DNA from: Phymatolithon calcareum
Lineage: Eukaryota; Rhodophyta; Florideophyceae; Hapalidiales
NCBI GenBank assembly: GCA_977006965.1
Contig: OZ345368.1
Coordinates: forward strand, 310,001-374,000
Length of the DNA: 64,000 bases
Reading direction: 5' to 3'
Shown piece by piece: positions 10,349 to 21,237 of this stretch. The notes under the pieces are model-generated. The model saw only the letters and a program-made list of their open reading frames with translations. It ran no database searches and was not told the origin of the DNA. The position numbers and the translations under genes were made by a program. Each line of letters begins with the position of its first letter. The stretch's first letter is position 1.

Positions 10349-11145
10349 ACATGGATGACGTGGCCGAATACCTCCGATTGATTTCATTAAGAGTGCAATC
10401 AAGTGAATTAGGCGACATGTATTCTGTGCAGTACCGCTGGTCGCTCGGTCAAGATTCAGTCGATCCCGTGAATGACCACAGAAAGCACACTGTGTCAAAG
10501 AGATTTTGAAGGCCAATAGGCCCACGTAATGGCAGCTCTGTGCTGTCTTGTGGCCGCGTATACCGGTATAAGGCGCATTGCATGTGCATACTTGGTGAGT
10601 GCTGACTCTGCAGAGGTTCAACAAGTGCGCCTACAGTTCATAGGGGTCATCTAACTCTTCTGGCGATTTTATAGGTTGTTAGCTGGCTGTTATTCTCTGG
10701 TGCCCATGCAGAGTGTCAGCAGCACATGACGCAGCGAAGGTTTTGTGAAGTGCCGGGCGAGCAGCTCATCGACAGCATTGAGCACGCGCAATCCTTGTCG
10801 ACGTTCAGTCGCACCAGAGCGTGCAGTGCTGGACGCCGCGTTACCCTAAGAGAAATAAAAGGATGACTGCAGAGGTCATGATGACTACTTTTGTTGTGCA
10901 AAACAACTGCAGAGTTTGAAAATGCAAGACCTCGACCATTCTGTTCTCCCCATGTAATGCGCTTGATAGTGCCACAATATACATTAGCGACACTTCTACT
11001 GTTAGGAACTGCTTCACTAAGCATGCTGAAGACCTCTATGAGCTTGGCGCTGTTGATGCGCTTGATAGCGAGAAGCTTTCATGTGCAAAAAATTAAATGA
11101 ATCTTATTCCCTCATTGAGGGAAAATTTCCGTACAATAGACACTA
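10349..11145. other. interior of the TIR element, unrecognised
   Basis: No gene recognised between the LINE-A fragment and the right terminal inverted repeat. Confidence 0.3.
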
Positions 11146-11633
11146 CTAGTGCATCCAAACAAATTCTCGGCCTACATCTCAAATGTATGCAAAGCAGAAA
11201 AGGACGGGAATGTGAAACTAGAAGGATTTACGGTAAACAGAGCAATGAGGAGGCATCTGCAAAGAGCTTTCAATAGGGCCCCAAAAGGGAAGGCGGTTGG
11301 TCCAGATGGCGTAGCGGTTGAGATGCTACATGCTAACAAGGAAGTATGCTTCGACCTGATATTGGCCATATGGGAGACATGTGACGGACTGAAATGCCTC
11401 CCACGCTAATGGAGACAAGCAGCACTTATTCCATTATACAATAATGGACCACCGCACATTGCGGCAAACTACCGACCCATTTCCTTACTAAGCCAAGCCA
11501 GGAAGATTGTCCACTCAGCACTCGACTCTTACATTAGAGATCACTGCCGCTTCAACAAGGTATAACTTGGTTTCCGGAGGAATAAGAGCACGTATCTGGC
11601 CATATTCCGGGCAAACAATACTATGAGAAGTGG
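11146..11633 (+). pseudogene. LINE-A reverse transcriptase, N-terminal part
   Basis: Continuation of the copy that began at 7530. It encodes HPNKFSAYISNVCKAE, the palm entry APKGKAVGPDGVAVEM and, after an in-frame TAG at 11407-11409, the conserved NYRPISLLSQARKI. A second stop follows near 11563. The sequence breaks off at the codon pair before VLDLSAAY, where the 6.75-kb element is inserted; that motif is found on the far side at about 18400. Confidence 0.85.
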
Positions 11634-11634
11634 A

Positions 11635-12326
11635 TGTAGCGCCAGGCTCCAAAGAACCCGACGCCACATGGGAGAGAAAAGCCCAAGAGAGGAGAGAGAA
11701 GAAATGAGCGGGAGAGACAAGACAAAAGAGGAGGAAAGGAAGACAAGCAAACAAAACCTCCAGGACAAACAGACAGATTAAGCTTGTAGACGTCGTAGTC
11801 GTCCTCCGGCGGCGATCTTGGCTTGGTTGTCGACCTTGAGACAGGTGCGCGAAAAGTGAACAGGGGCCTTGAGCGCGAATGTCACCGAACTGGCTTGTGT
11901 GGCGAAACGGTTGTGGTCAAGAAGGGTTGGGAAGTCACCGACTCCGCGTGGTCGAAGGGATTCACAGGTGTGACGCGTGTAGGATCCAAGCACTCGAGCC
12001 GAGGTCCAGAAACCTCCGGGACAGGGACGACGTCATCCTCAGACGGCGACCTTGGCTTGGCCGTCGACCTTCGAACGAACGCACGAAAAAGGGAAAAGGG
12101 AATTTGAGCGCAGTTGTCTCCGTGCTGGCTTGCATGACGACGGTTGCGCACAAGAAGGTTGGGAAGAGCTCCGACTCCGCGTGGTCGAAGGGCTGTGCAG
12201 GCCACGTTGAGCGTGCTGCGAGCCGAGCATTCGAGCCGAAATCCAGAACTCCCCACCTTCCTTTACTCAGAGGAAGAAACTAACTAGATTATATACTACA
12301 ACCTACGCAAAAGACAGCGATGCAGC
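11635..12326 (+). repeat. gypsy-1 left terminal inverted repeat
   Basis: 692 bp, reverse complement of 17710-18386. The match starts at TGTAGCGCC and stops two bases after GCGATGCA. It differs from the right arm by scattered bases and an extra dozen or so bases around 11705-11725. It contains two imperfect tandem units of about 215 bp (about 11806-12018 and 12030-12250), each with a GCTTGG..GTCGACCTT block and CGACTCCGCGTGGTCGAAGG. Confidence 0.9.
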
Positions 12327-12837
12327 TCATAATATAACGCCCTACACAGTCGTGCTTGTCCGCAGGGGGACTCCTGCTGCGTGGCAAAGATCCATGAATC
12401 GGAACGCGAGCGTAAAGTACGTAGCCGAGCGCGAACTGCGCGCAAGCTACTGACCGCAGCGTTCGCCTTTATTGATACTGCCACCCATTTGACACATACG
12501 AATTATTCATTTGCGGAAACTTGCAATTCAGACGCCGTTTTGAGCGGAGGATATCAAATGTGATGTACGAAGCAGACCCTGGGTCTCAGCGCTGCTTAAT
12601 TAGGGGGCGGTTGTAGGATACATAAATTCTTGGACGTCTGTCCGCACACACTCAATAAAGGCAGCACTCATCTGGGGATCTCTCCGACTGAGTGACATCG
12701 CCATACTTTTGTCTTGACAACTTGTCAAGAAGGGCGCGCACACCGGACTTGGACGCTAAACGCGGCATTGCATGCACAGGTTGTTACAGTAATTACTCCG
12801 TCTGCGCAGGGGGCTGTATTGCATCGCCGCCGTTGCG
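12327..12837. other. gypsy-1 leader between left repeat and Gag
   Basis: About 510 bp without a recognised gene. It has an AATAAA-containing stretch (CACTCAATAAAGGCAGCAC, about 12648-12666) and a TTGTC/GACAA mini-hairpin near 12712-12731. These could be remnants of an LTR or leader, but I found no partner copy at the 3' side. Confidence 0.4.
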
Positions 12838-13425
12838 ATGTCTCGTCCGGGGACGCGAAGCGCCATTGCCGGTGGCTCCAACAATTGTACCGGAAATGCC
12901 AATCCGAGAAGTGCGGAAATAGTCCGCCAAACCATTGTCGAAGCTCTAGAGGCACCGCGCCTAGAGGACATCACCACGGAATCGTTTCTCACTTTCAAGC
13001 AGAAGGGAGCGCTATACGAACGTCGAGTGGAAAAGAAGAACAAGGAAACCGAAGGAAACGCGCCGGTGACTACATATTTGAATTCAATTTCCAAGCCCGT
13101 GTTAGACATGATGGTCACCGCTCAATGGGGTATCGCTGACAGCGCCGACACGGTCACCGAGGAGAGCCTTAAGGCTTATGTGGAAGACTGGCCATGTGTG
13201 GCCGTCGAGGACTACGACCTTTCCCAAATTCATCGCGATATTCAACACGTGAAAATGTCCACCTCCAGAAGTTTGGAGATGTGCGTGTGGAAACTTGGCC
13301 TGGCTTACGCCACGGCTCTGGAGAATCGCGGGTACTCTCGGTTCATTGAGACGAGGCAGGGGATCGCGGTCGAGCACATCTTGAGCAGAATCACAAACCC
13401 ACAGATAAAAAGAGGCTCACTCTGA
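12838..13425 (+). pseudogene. gypsy-1 Gag, N-terminal part
   Basis: 195 codons with no signature beyond being an alpha-helical, acidic/basic Gag-like protein upstream of Pol. By position it matches the Gag of gypsy-2. The frame ends at TGA 13423-13425. Between about 13405 and 13465 the sense continues in another frame (KKRLTLTIKLRKQDGFKRRI) and then returns to the original frame, so a pair of compensating frameshifts has split a single Gag-Pol frame. Confidence 0.7.
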
Positions 13426-13467
13426 CTATAAAACTGAGGAAGCAAGACGGTTTTAAGAGGCGCATTC

Positions 13468-15849
13468 ATGAGAGAGCTAGCGAAGGAGGCCCGTGAGATC
13501 GATAGGCAAGATGCAACCAAAAGAATCCATGCAGACTGTCACTCCGATTCGGAGGAAGAGATCACGGGAGCCCCTGAACGCCGTCAATCGCGAAACCGTC
13601 GTCGTGATGCGAAGTACGGTGGCAGTGGCCGTGGGAACGGTCGAAGTGACGGCGGCGGAAGAAGCGGCAAATCCGACAGCGGCAGTGGTCGCGGAAATCG
13701 CGGTGACGGCCGGAAGGGTACACGAAAGAACAGTAAACAAAACTGCCTTAACATGGATTGCCCCGAAAGGCATTTTATGAATGAGTGCACTAATACCACA
13801 CCGGAAGAAAACAAGCGTCTTCTTGACGTCTATCATAAGACAAAGAAGGCCAAAGCCAATAATAACAAAGGTGATGGAAAGGTCACTCGACTCGGAGGAA
13901 ACGATGATGACGATGATTCTTCGTTATTTTCTGCAACTTTCTGTAATGGGGCTGTAGAGGCTATCGTTCTTGCGGACTCCGGCTCAGATGCAAATGTCAT
14001 ACCGCCATCTATCTTTGAGCAAATGCTCCAAGCTGATCAGAAGCTCGTAGTTGAGGCGTTGCCAAGGACTTTGAACTATGGCATGGCTGATGAAAAGGCC
14101 CCACCGTTGCCATGCAGTCGCAACGTTACCGCTACAGTGCTCGTGCGCATTCGACACGGCTCAAATATGGCCATTCGTGTTGTGGAATGGCTAGTGAGTG
14201 ACCGCGAGACAGAATATATTTTCATCGGCAAACATGTTCTCGCTGCTATCGGTCTTGATAACAGGACTTTACTGGCTGCCGCGTCCGACCAGCATGAAGG
14301 GGTGCTAAACATTCCCTACCTTCTTAAGAAACGAGAAGAAGAGTTCGCTTCCGCCGCGAAGAGCCCTGGTGCCATAGATAGCATTCTGCAACTGCGCGAA
14401 GCTTCGGAATGGAGCAATTTCCACAGTCATGCCGGTGCTGAAGACGATAAGCTCGAAGACAGTGATGTATACGTCGACCTCGGAGAGGACCCAATCGAAG
14501 ATCTGGAGGCCGCTTTGGCAGCTCGTGTGAAAGATGCCAAATCAAACGGACTATCTGTCGCAGGGGCTGCACGTCTTATTGCAATTCTCTCTAAGTATCA
14601 GCAAATTTTTCTAATTCGTCTGGGCAAATCACCACCAGCCGACGTTGAACCGATGAAGGTCCGCCTACACCCAGACAGACGGTCTGTGCGCATTAAAGCG
14701 CGCCGATACCCTCTGGATCAGGGGGAGTTCCTCGATAAGTACATTCAGTCTCTAGTTGAGATGGGGTTTGTATTTGGGTGCCCGACCGCTGCGTGGCAAG
14801 CTGCACCACTTCTTGTACCGAAAACGGACTCCCGAGCAAGCTACCGAATGGCAGTTGACCTTCGTCCGGTCAACTCTGCCACCATCAAGGAATCTTGGCC
14901 AATGCCTCAGCTCGATTCTGAGGTCAACGACTTCCCAGGAAGCACTTTTTTTGCCACTCTGGACTTCGTCTCGGGGTACTGGCAGCTGACACTTCATGAA
15001 GACTCGTACGAAGCATGCGCCATCGTCACACCTAAGGGAGTTTATGCTTCAAAGTGCGTATTACAAGGACTCGCCAATGCAACATCAAACTTCCAAAGAA
15101 CGGTAGAGCCACTGTTCAAAGACTTGCGTGCGTATATGAAAGCGTGGCTCGATGACTTCAACTTGCACGGAAGAACTGAGGACGAAATTTTAATATTGCT
15201 CGAAAAGTTTTTCGAAATTTGTAGCCAAAGGGGCCTGTTCCTTTCTGCTTTGAAATGCAAGTTCTTCGCGAAAGCAATCAAGTGGTGCGGTCGCATCATC
15301 TCTGGCGAGGGATACACCATGGACCCATCACGTCTGGAAGGCCTCAAGGACATGATATCACCCCGTACCGCCGACGAGCTCGCCCCATTCGTTTACTGTT
15401 GTCGTTGGATGTCCATTGCAATTCCCATCTTTGCACAGCTCGTCGCCCCGCTGCATAGAATCCTTGAGGACACATACAAACGTTCAGGAAAGCGTTCAAA
15501 ACCCTCCATTAAGAATATCACGTTGAGCAGCCTGTCTTGGGGCACAGTGCACGAAGCATCATTAAACAACTTACAAGACACACTGCGCAACGCCGTTAAG
15601 CTTTCCTATCCCAAGGAAGATCATGACATTTGCATCTACACAGATGCCTCGGAAAGGTACTGGTTTGCTGTGGTGACACAGACGAAGAGTGACCAACCTG
15701 ATCTACCCATTGCGGAGCAAAGAAATGAACCACTCGCTTTTTTGGGTGCTTCATTTACGGGAGCCGAGCTGGGCTGGAGCGCTTTCGAAAAGGAAGGGTT
15801 CGCCATCTTCCAAACAATGGACAAAATGGATTATCTCTTTTACGGCTAA
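13468..15849 (+). pseudogene. gypsy-1 Gag C-terminus, protease, reverse transcriptase, RNase H start
   Basis: 793 codons. A Gly/Ser/Arg-rich nucleocapsid-like region (about 45-90) precedes an atypical Cys/His knuckle (CLNMDCPERHFMNEC, CX4CX3HX4C). An aspartic protease follows with active-site ADSGSDANVIP. The reverse transcriptase has VDLRPVNSAT, FATLDFVSGYWQL and the catalytic AWLDDFNLHG. The RNase H starts with ICIYTDASERYW. The frame ends in an in-frame TAA at 15847-15849, in the middle of RNase H, and the sense continues in the same frame from 15853. Confidence 0.9.
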
Positions 15850-15852
15850 CAA

Positions 15853-17313
15853 ATGACCCACATCTACATCGATCATCGCAATTTACTGTTCGTCTTTGCG
15901 CCACTAGCGTTGGAACCCGCACTCGGTCGGCATGTTGTGTCAAAATTGCAACGATGGGCGTTGTTTATGTCCTGTTTAGCATACCTCATTGAGCACGTTG
16001 ATGGAGAGGCAAATGTTTTCGCAGACATACTTAAACGTTGGGCTCGAGGCTATCGGCGGGAAAGAAAGGCACTGAGAACCGCGGCAAGTCTGACCGTAGT
16101 GCACGCGGAACAATTCATTCCTTCTCCGGATGAATTGGTATGGCCGAGCCTTGAAGACATTCGAGACGCGCAGTCGATGGCAACGGAGGACAAGGCGGGA
16201 CTTTCGTTTGATGAACGTGAACGGCTTTGGAAGCATAGTGGGCGAATTTGGGTTCCAAGCGACTCTCTAGAGCTGCAACTGAAAATTATGGTTGTTTCCC
16301 ATTGTGGTGTTGTCGGGCATCGCGGTAAAGACGCCACGAAAAGCATCCTCTCCGAGAAATTTTGGTGGGCAAACTGGGACAAAGACGTGGACCATCTGTT
16401 CCGCGGCTGTTTACATTGTATTATCTCTCGCTCAGGAGAAATAATACGTCGTGCATTTTCCCATGCTCTGCATGGCGAGCGTCATAATGAAGTTATTCAC
16501 GTGGATTTCCAGTACATAGGTCCGGGGAATGACGGCAAAAAGTACGTATTTATTATCCGCAATGACCTTTCTTCATATGTCTGGCTTTGGCCGACAGAGG
16601 CGGTAACGAGCGAGGCCGCAGCGGATGCTATCACAACATGGCTCGGGTGCTTTGGCTCTATGGAGTGGCTGGTCAGTGACGAAGGGAGCCATTTCAAAAA
16701 TCAACTCGTTCGAGCCCTCACCGACGAGTTCCACATTTCGCATCATTTCACCACTGCGTACCCTCCTTGTGCGAACGGCTCAGTAGAGAGAGTCTTTCGC
16801 GAGGTTTTGCGGGCGACAAAGTCGTTTCTGAGCGAGTGGCGACTTGCCCCCAGGGATTGGCCTGGAGTTACTGAATGCGTTCCAAGTGTCTTGAATCTGT
16901 CGCCGCTGAAACGACTAGGGCCTAGGGACCCGAAAGTGCCCGGCATATATCGCAGTCCTCTCGAAGTGTTTACAGGACATATTCCGGCGCGGCCTCTGTT
17001 GAGGGCACTGCCAATTGCGCGGTACAAGGAAGCTCGCAGCGATGACGTTGCGCACGCACGCCAACTCGTTCATATCGAGGCCACTCAGGCCGCTCTGCAG
17101 TACATGCATCGGGATGTTGCTGATCTGGCGTCTGCTTCGCGAAAGAGGAGCGTGGAAACACAAAACCGCCGAACTAACATAAAGCCCATTGACATTGGTC
17201 CAGGTGATTTTGTGCTGGTGCGCCGCTCTGTGAACACCGGACACAAACTGCAATTCACCTGGCGCGGCCCCGGCGGGTGTTCGCTGCAAAATCCATTTGG
17301 GTTTTCGAAGTAG
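15853..17313 (+). pseudogene. gypsy-1 RNase H end and integrase
   Basis: Same frame as the preceding segment after one stop. It starts with THIYIDHRNLLF (RNase H) and continues with an H2C2 zinc-binding integrase N-terminus (HCGVVGHRGKDA...GCLHC). The integrase core has the first Asp in VDFQYIG, the second in VSDEGSHFKN and the Glu in NGSVERVFREV. A frameshift near 17272 ends the frame early; the C-terminal domain continues in another frame. Confidence 0.9.
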
Positions 17314-17645
17314 AAGTGACCGGAAAGAAAGAGGTTGTTCATGCACGCCGTCTCCGTCTCTATCGGGCAGATATGGATGGAAAAGAGGTCACACCTGGTC
17401 TTTTGCGAGCTGCAGAGCACACCGAAACATCGTACCAGAGTGTACGCGAGCTGCGCGACATTCGTGCCAACAATGACGAACTCGAAGTGCAAGCTGAGTG
17501 GGAGAGTCTCCCGGACACTATCGATCACACATGGGAGCCGTTGACGCAAACCCGGGGTTGTGTAGCGCCCGCTGTTATGTCGCTGTCCCAAGGCGGTCTC
17601 TTTTTCCTCTCGCGACTGTACGCCGCACAACTTGGATCGCGATAG
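17277..17645 (+). pseudogene. gypsy-1 integrase C-terminus with chromodomain-like tail
   Basis: The frame after the 17272 frameshift. VEVTGKKEVVHARRLRLYRA matches the same region of gypsy-2, followed by a chromodomain-like segment (VQAEWESLPDTIDHTWEPL). A chromodomain at the integrase C-terminus is the hallmark of chromoviruses, a Ty3/gypsy branch. Confidence 0.75.
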
Positions 17646-17709
17646 TAATGCTGCTCGTGGTAGGTGATCTGTTGGGCCATACTTTCATGTGTCTCTCGTG
17701 TGACTATGC

Positions 17710-18386
17710 GCTGCATCGCTGTCTTTTGCGTAGGTTGTAGTATATAATCTAGTTAGTTTCTTCCTCTGAGTAAAGGAAGGTGGGGAGTTCTGGATTTCGG
17801 CTCGAATGCTCGGCTCGTAGCACGCTCAACGTGGCCTGCACAGCCCTTCGACCACGCGGAGTCGGAGCTCTTCCAAACCTTCTTGTGCGCAACCGTCGTC
17901 ATGCAAGCCAGCACGGAGACAACTGCGCTCAAATTCCCTTTTCCCTTTTTCGTGCGTTCGTTCGAAGGTCGACGGCCAAGCCAAGGTCGCCGTCTGAGGA
18001 TGACGTCGTCCCTGTCCCGGAGGTTTCTGGACTTCAGCTCGAGTGCTTGGATCCTACACGCGTCACGCCTGTGAATCCCTTCGACCACGCGGAGTCGGTG
18101 ACTTCCCAACCCTTCTTGACCGCAACCGTTTCGCCGCACAAGCCAGTTCGGTGACATTCGCGCTCAAGGCCCCTGTTCATTTTTCGCGCACCTGTCTCGA
18201 GGTCGACAACCAAGCCAAGATCGCCGCCGGAGGACGACTACGACGTCTACAAGCTTAATCTGTCTCTTTGTCCTGGAGGTTTTGTTTGCTTGTCTTTCTT
18301 TCCTCCTCTTTTGTCTTTTCTTCTCTCTCCTCTCTTGGGCTTTTCTCTCCCATGTGGCGTCGAGTTCTTTGGAGCCTGGCGCTACA
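17710..18386 (-). repeat. gypsy-1 right terminal inverted repeat
   Basis: 677 bp, reverse complement of 11635-12326, nearly identical by eye. It lies about 65 bp after the end of the chromodomain frame. As for the left arm, it contains two tandem units of about 215 bp. Confidence 0.9.
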
Positions 18387-19832
18387 GTGGGCATCCTTAT
18401 TTTGCAGTCCTCGACCTATCTGCAGCCTATGTAGTGTCCCAAGGGACATCCTCATGAAGCGTCTGACCACTAAATTGCAGATGTACATTACTCGGATGGT
18501 AGCCTACTTACTGAAGCCGTCGTGGATCACATCCGCAGGGGATGAATCAAAAACATGGTGCATTATCGACAGAGGTATTCCACAAGGGTCCCCATTAAGC
18601 CCGTGCCTTTATAACATATTCACAGATAAGTTAGCCGAAGCCGCTGGAAAAGTTACAGGAACTGTCTCCGAGCAGATAGTTCAGTTATTTACGGACGATG
18701 TGCTTCTACACGCCAAGAATACGAAAGGGATACGAAGGCTACTGGACATAGCCACGGAGTGGGAAGACGAAAATTCTATGACATGGAACACAAAGCCAGG
18801 AAAGAGCGAAGTGCTTAAGTACAAGGGGTTACCTAGGCAAAATTTCATGCTTTCCAGAAAAGAGCTATACCAAGCGTGGAGACTTTCCTACCTGGGCATT
18901 AGTATGAACAACACTGGAGTTACAGACGATACAGCAATGTCGAGAGTGCGGAATGCGGTTGGATGCATCCACAAACTTAGTCAGAGTGGCGTTAATGTCA
19001 GTGGATTCCACCCTGAAATATGCATCAGGATTTTCAAGTCGCTGATTCTCCCCAAGTGGGAGTATGCAAATCATCTGACTCCGATGGCGAAGCGGTTGCT
19101 ATCAGCAATTGAGGCAGCAGAAGGTCTTTTTTACAAGTATGTCTTCGGGAAATATGCAAAGCATCGAAAAAATCGAATGAGAGTATTCTGTCGGCTAGAT
19201 AGTCCGGAGGTGAGGAGGACTCACCAAGTGGAAAGGTTTGCTTTAAGCCTGTTAAAACGGAAAACGTACCTGGAACAGGCACAAGAATACCGAGGAAGAC
19301 AGGAGGATATGGCAGAAGTATCGAAGGACATTAACTATCTCAGAAACGAGGAGCACCCCAGCAAAGCATTGAAACAAGCAGAAGAAGGTAAAGTGTCAAA
19401 GAAGCGGCGATTAGAAGATGCAATCCAGGTGTGGCAAAAATGCGAAGAGGATCGCTCAGGGAAAATCTCGATAAACAAGAATAAGAAGTTGCCAGGAGTG
19501 TTACAAGTAAGGGACAGGACGACAAGGCTAAGATGCCTAATACTGATTTTTAACAGAGCTCCGTTGTGGAGGAAATCAATCCTCGGTGAGTATTTCGGAC
19601 CCGGTGCTGAAATTGAGCTTATTGCACTCCAACGCATACTCGGGTCTAAGATGATGGACAAAGAGACTGAATATGAATGCAAAAGACTAACTCGAACTCT
19701 CAAATGGAGAGAAACTCAAATCAAGGAAATGTTAGGAAAATAGAATGCGGTAGGTTAGAAGTAATTGAGAAGCTGCCCCGTTACTCACAGTGAGGTCTTG
19801 GGTGCTTTTAAAATAAATCAACATATATATCC
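18386..19832 (+). pseudogene. LINE-A reverse transcriptase C-terminal part and 3' end
   Basis: Third piece of the copy that began at 7530. VLDLSAAY appears at about 18400, then a frameshift near 18430. From there a long frame runs to 19743: GIPQGSPLSPCLYNIF, the active site as LFTDDV (FADD in other copies, so Ala is replaced by Thr), WRLSYLGISMN, and the LINE-A-specific C-terminal block IFNRAPLWRKSILGEYFG. The 3' end has the LINE-A signature (TTAAAATAAATCAACATATA..CCCC). It abuts a LINE-B tail, so the LINE-A may have inserted into LINE-B. Confidence 0.88.
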
Positions 19833-20240
19833 CCGTCGAGGCAGCGAGATCCATCATCAAGCAATCTCTCAAATCCAAGCCTCTCACTATTCCGACACTT
19901 GCCGACGGCTTTCCACTATCGCACATCAGCTAATTGGGGACTATTCCCCTCTGCTGGCCGCTTTTCATATTGGACACAACTTGGATGAAATGCAATACGA
20001 CCCAGTATGCAATATGTGTAGTACCGACTGCAACGAAACAGTTGAACATATTGCTACGCTCTGGTGGGCGTTCTGCCTCCAGGCGAAAGTTTATTGGACG
20101 AGTAGGTACCAAGACCGTAGAGTAATTATACCGTGAGAGACCCACAGACGTACTCAAATTTCTGAATAATGAGAAATTGTTTTAGACCAGCCGCAGTCGC
20201 ACTCCATCTGCTTGAACGAGCTTTCCGCAAGAAAGAAAGA
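19833..20240 (+). mobile_element. LINE-B 3' end fragment
   Basis: Begins in VEAARSIIKQ and covers the zinc-knuckle-like region (CNMCSTDCNETVEHI, then RKFIGRVGTKTVE in another frame) and the C-terminal DVLKFLNNEKLF before the stop. It closes with CTTTCCGCAAGAAAGAAAGAAG, the LINE-B microsatellite tail. Frames are broken several times. Confidence 0.8.
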
Positions 20241-20242
20241 AG

Positions 20243-20620
20243 TGTGCCACAGGGAGGATCAGAGCGCCGGGGTAGAAATGAAGACGCGCAAGTAGCGAGA
20301 TTGAGGGCACAGTAATTCAAAACAGGATGAGTCTTTTTCTCCTTCGAGGTCGTACGCTGCTAGCGAGTGTTCAAGTGTCTCAATATGCTCTCTAGCTCTG
20401 ATGCCGAATTCTTGAGCCACACTTGTTGTTGACACCTGCGGGAATCTGCCATAGGCATACTGCAGCGCTCGCTACCTGTTCTTCACCTACATTTTGCTAT
20501 TGAGAGCTCAATTGAACTGAATACTGGACCGTCGATAGCTTCGATTTTGAGTCTACCGCTTCTAAATCGTAATCCTTATCACTTCCTCGTTCTCGCCGCA
20601 TTGTTCAGGGCAAAAGATAT
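20243..20620 (+). repeat. dispersed repeat R1, copy 2
   Basis: Same family as 4494-4887, in the same orientation. It follows the LINE-B tail directly. Confidence 0.75.
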
Positions 20621-21237
20621 CTATCTCGATCTCCGCTAGGTGCCAGAACTTCAGAACTTTAGTGAACACAATAAAGCTGTGTCAGTAATGTGCGGTCAAC
20701 GGGTGGAGCCCTCGAGGAAATCGCACCCTATAATGCTGCCGGGCCTGACCCAGTGCATCTGACCTGGTCAAACCCTGGACTTCCGCTTCCCTGAACTAAT
20801 CTAGAAGAATAAAACGGGGATGGGAGAGTGGGAAAACAAAAGGAACAATTGCTCGATGCGGTCGGCGGACGGAGGCAGATGTTGGACGGATGCACCTTGG
20901 TTTCTTGCTGTTGAGATGCATGAGCTCGCGAGTTGGAAGGTGCTATGATCCTGAGCTCGGGATCTTCCGATACATTTGATTTAGGTTCAGTGTTGGTCAT
21001 CACTGGACCGGCTCTTGTAACGGTTACTGCGGGCTACGAGATGGGTATGACAGTATCCAGGACACTAGTTGAAACGGATGGTCGTGATGTGGAGACAGGT
21101 CCGTTAAAACTCTCTGTATTGTATGTATGTAATCTGCTTTCTCCCCGATGGGGCTCGCAAGGCAGCGCTTTATTGCTGAATGATCTTCTAGTTAGATTGC
21201 GGATTGGATTAGATTTCTGTTTAATGGAAGTTCCAAT
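20621..21237. other. no gene recognised
   Basis: Open frames on both strands (up to 108 codons) have no recognisable features and conflict with each other. Confidence 0.35.

Larger units (their letters stand above)
8460..11145. mobile_element. 2.7-kb DNA element with terminal inverted repeats, inside LINE-A
   Basis: The LINE-A sequence stops at 8459 and resumes at 11146. The intervening DNA begins TAGTGTCTATTTTACG and ends CGTACAATAGACACTA. Just inside each end is a C/G-rich mini-palindrome, CCCCTCAATTGAGGGG at 8479-8494 and CCCTCATTGAGGG near the right end. A short CTAG direct repeat overlaps the junctions, so the target duplication is 3-4 bp at most. I find no transposase in the interior. 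It holds a copy of repeat R2 (8977-9413), a LINE-A fragment (10042-10339) and otherwise unrecognised DNA. It is probably non-autonomous. Confidence 0.7.
11634..18385 (+). mobile_element. gypsy-1: Gag-Pol unit bounded by inverted terminal repeats
   Basis: A 6.75-kb unit interrupts the LINE-A reverse transcriptase. It begins (A)TGTAGCGCCAGGCTCC and ends GGAGCCTGGCGCTAC(A). The direct repeat AGTGG (11629-11633 and 18386-18390) flanks it and the LINE reads through once it is removed, so the whole unit behaves as one insertion. Its outer 0.68-0.69 kb are inverted copies of each other. The interior (12327-17709) carries a Ty3/gypsy-like Gag-Pol on the plus strand with protease, reverse transcriptase, RNase H, integrase and a chromodomain tail. 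I find no direct LTR pair around the Gag-Pol. Frames are broken, so it is inactive. Confidence 0.8.

Noticed and set aside
11634-18386. DIRS-type retrotransposon
   Set aside because: DIRS elements have inverted ends but a tyrosine recombinase and no target duplication. This unit has an H2C2/DDE integrase and a 5-bp repeat.
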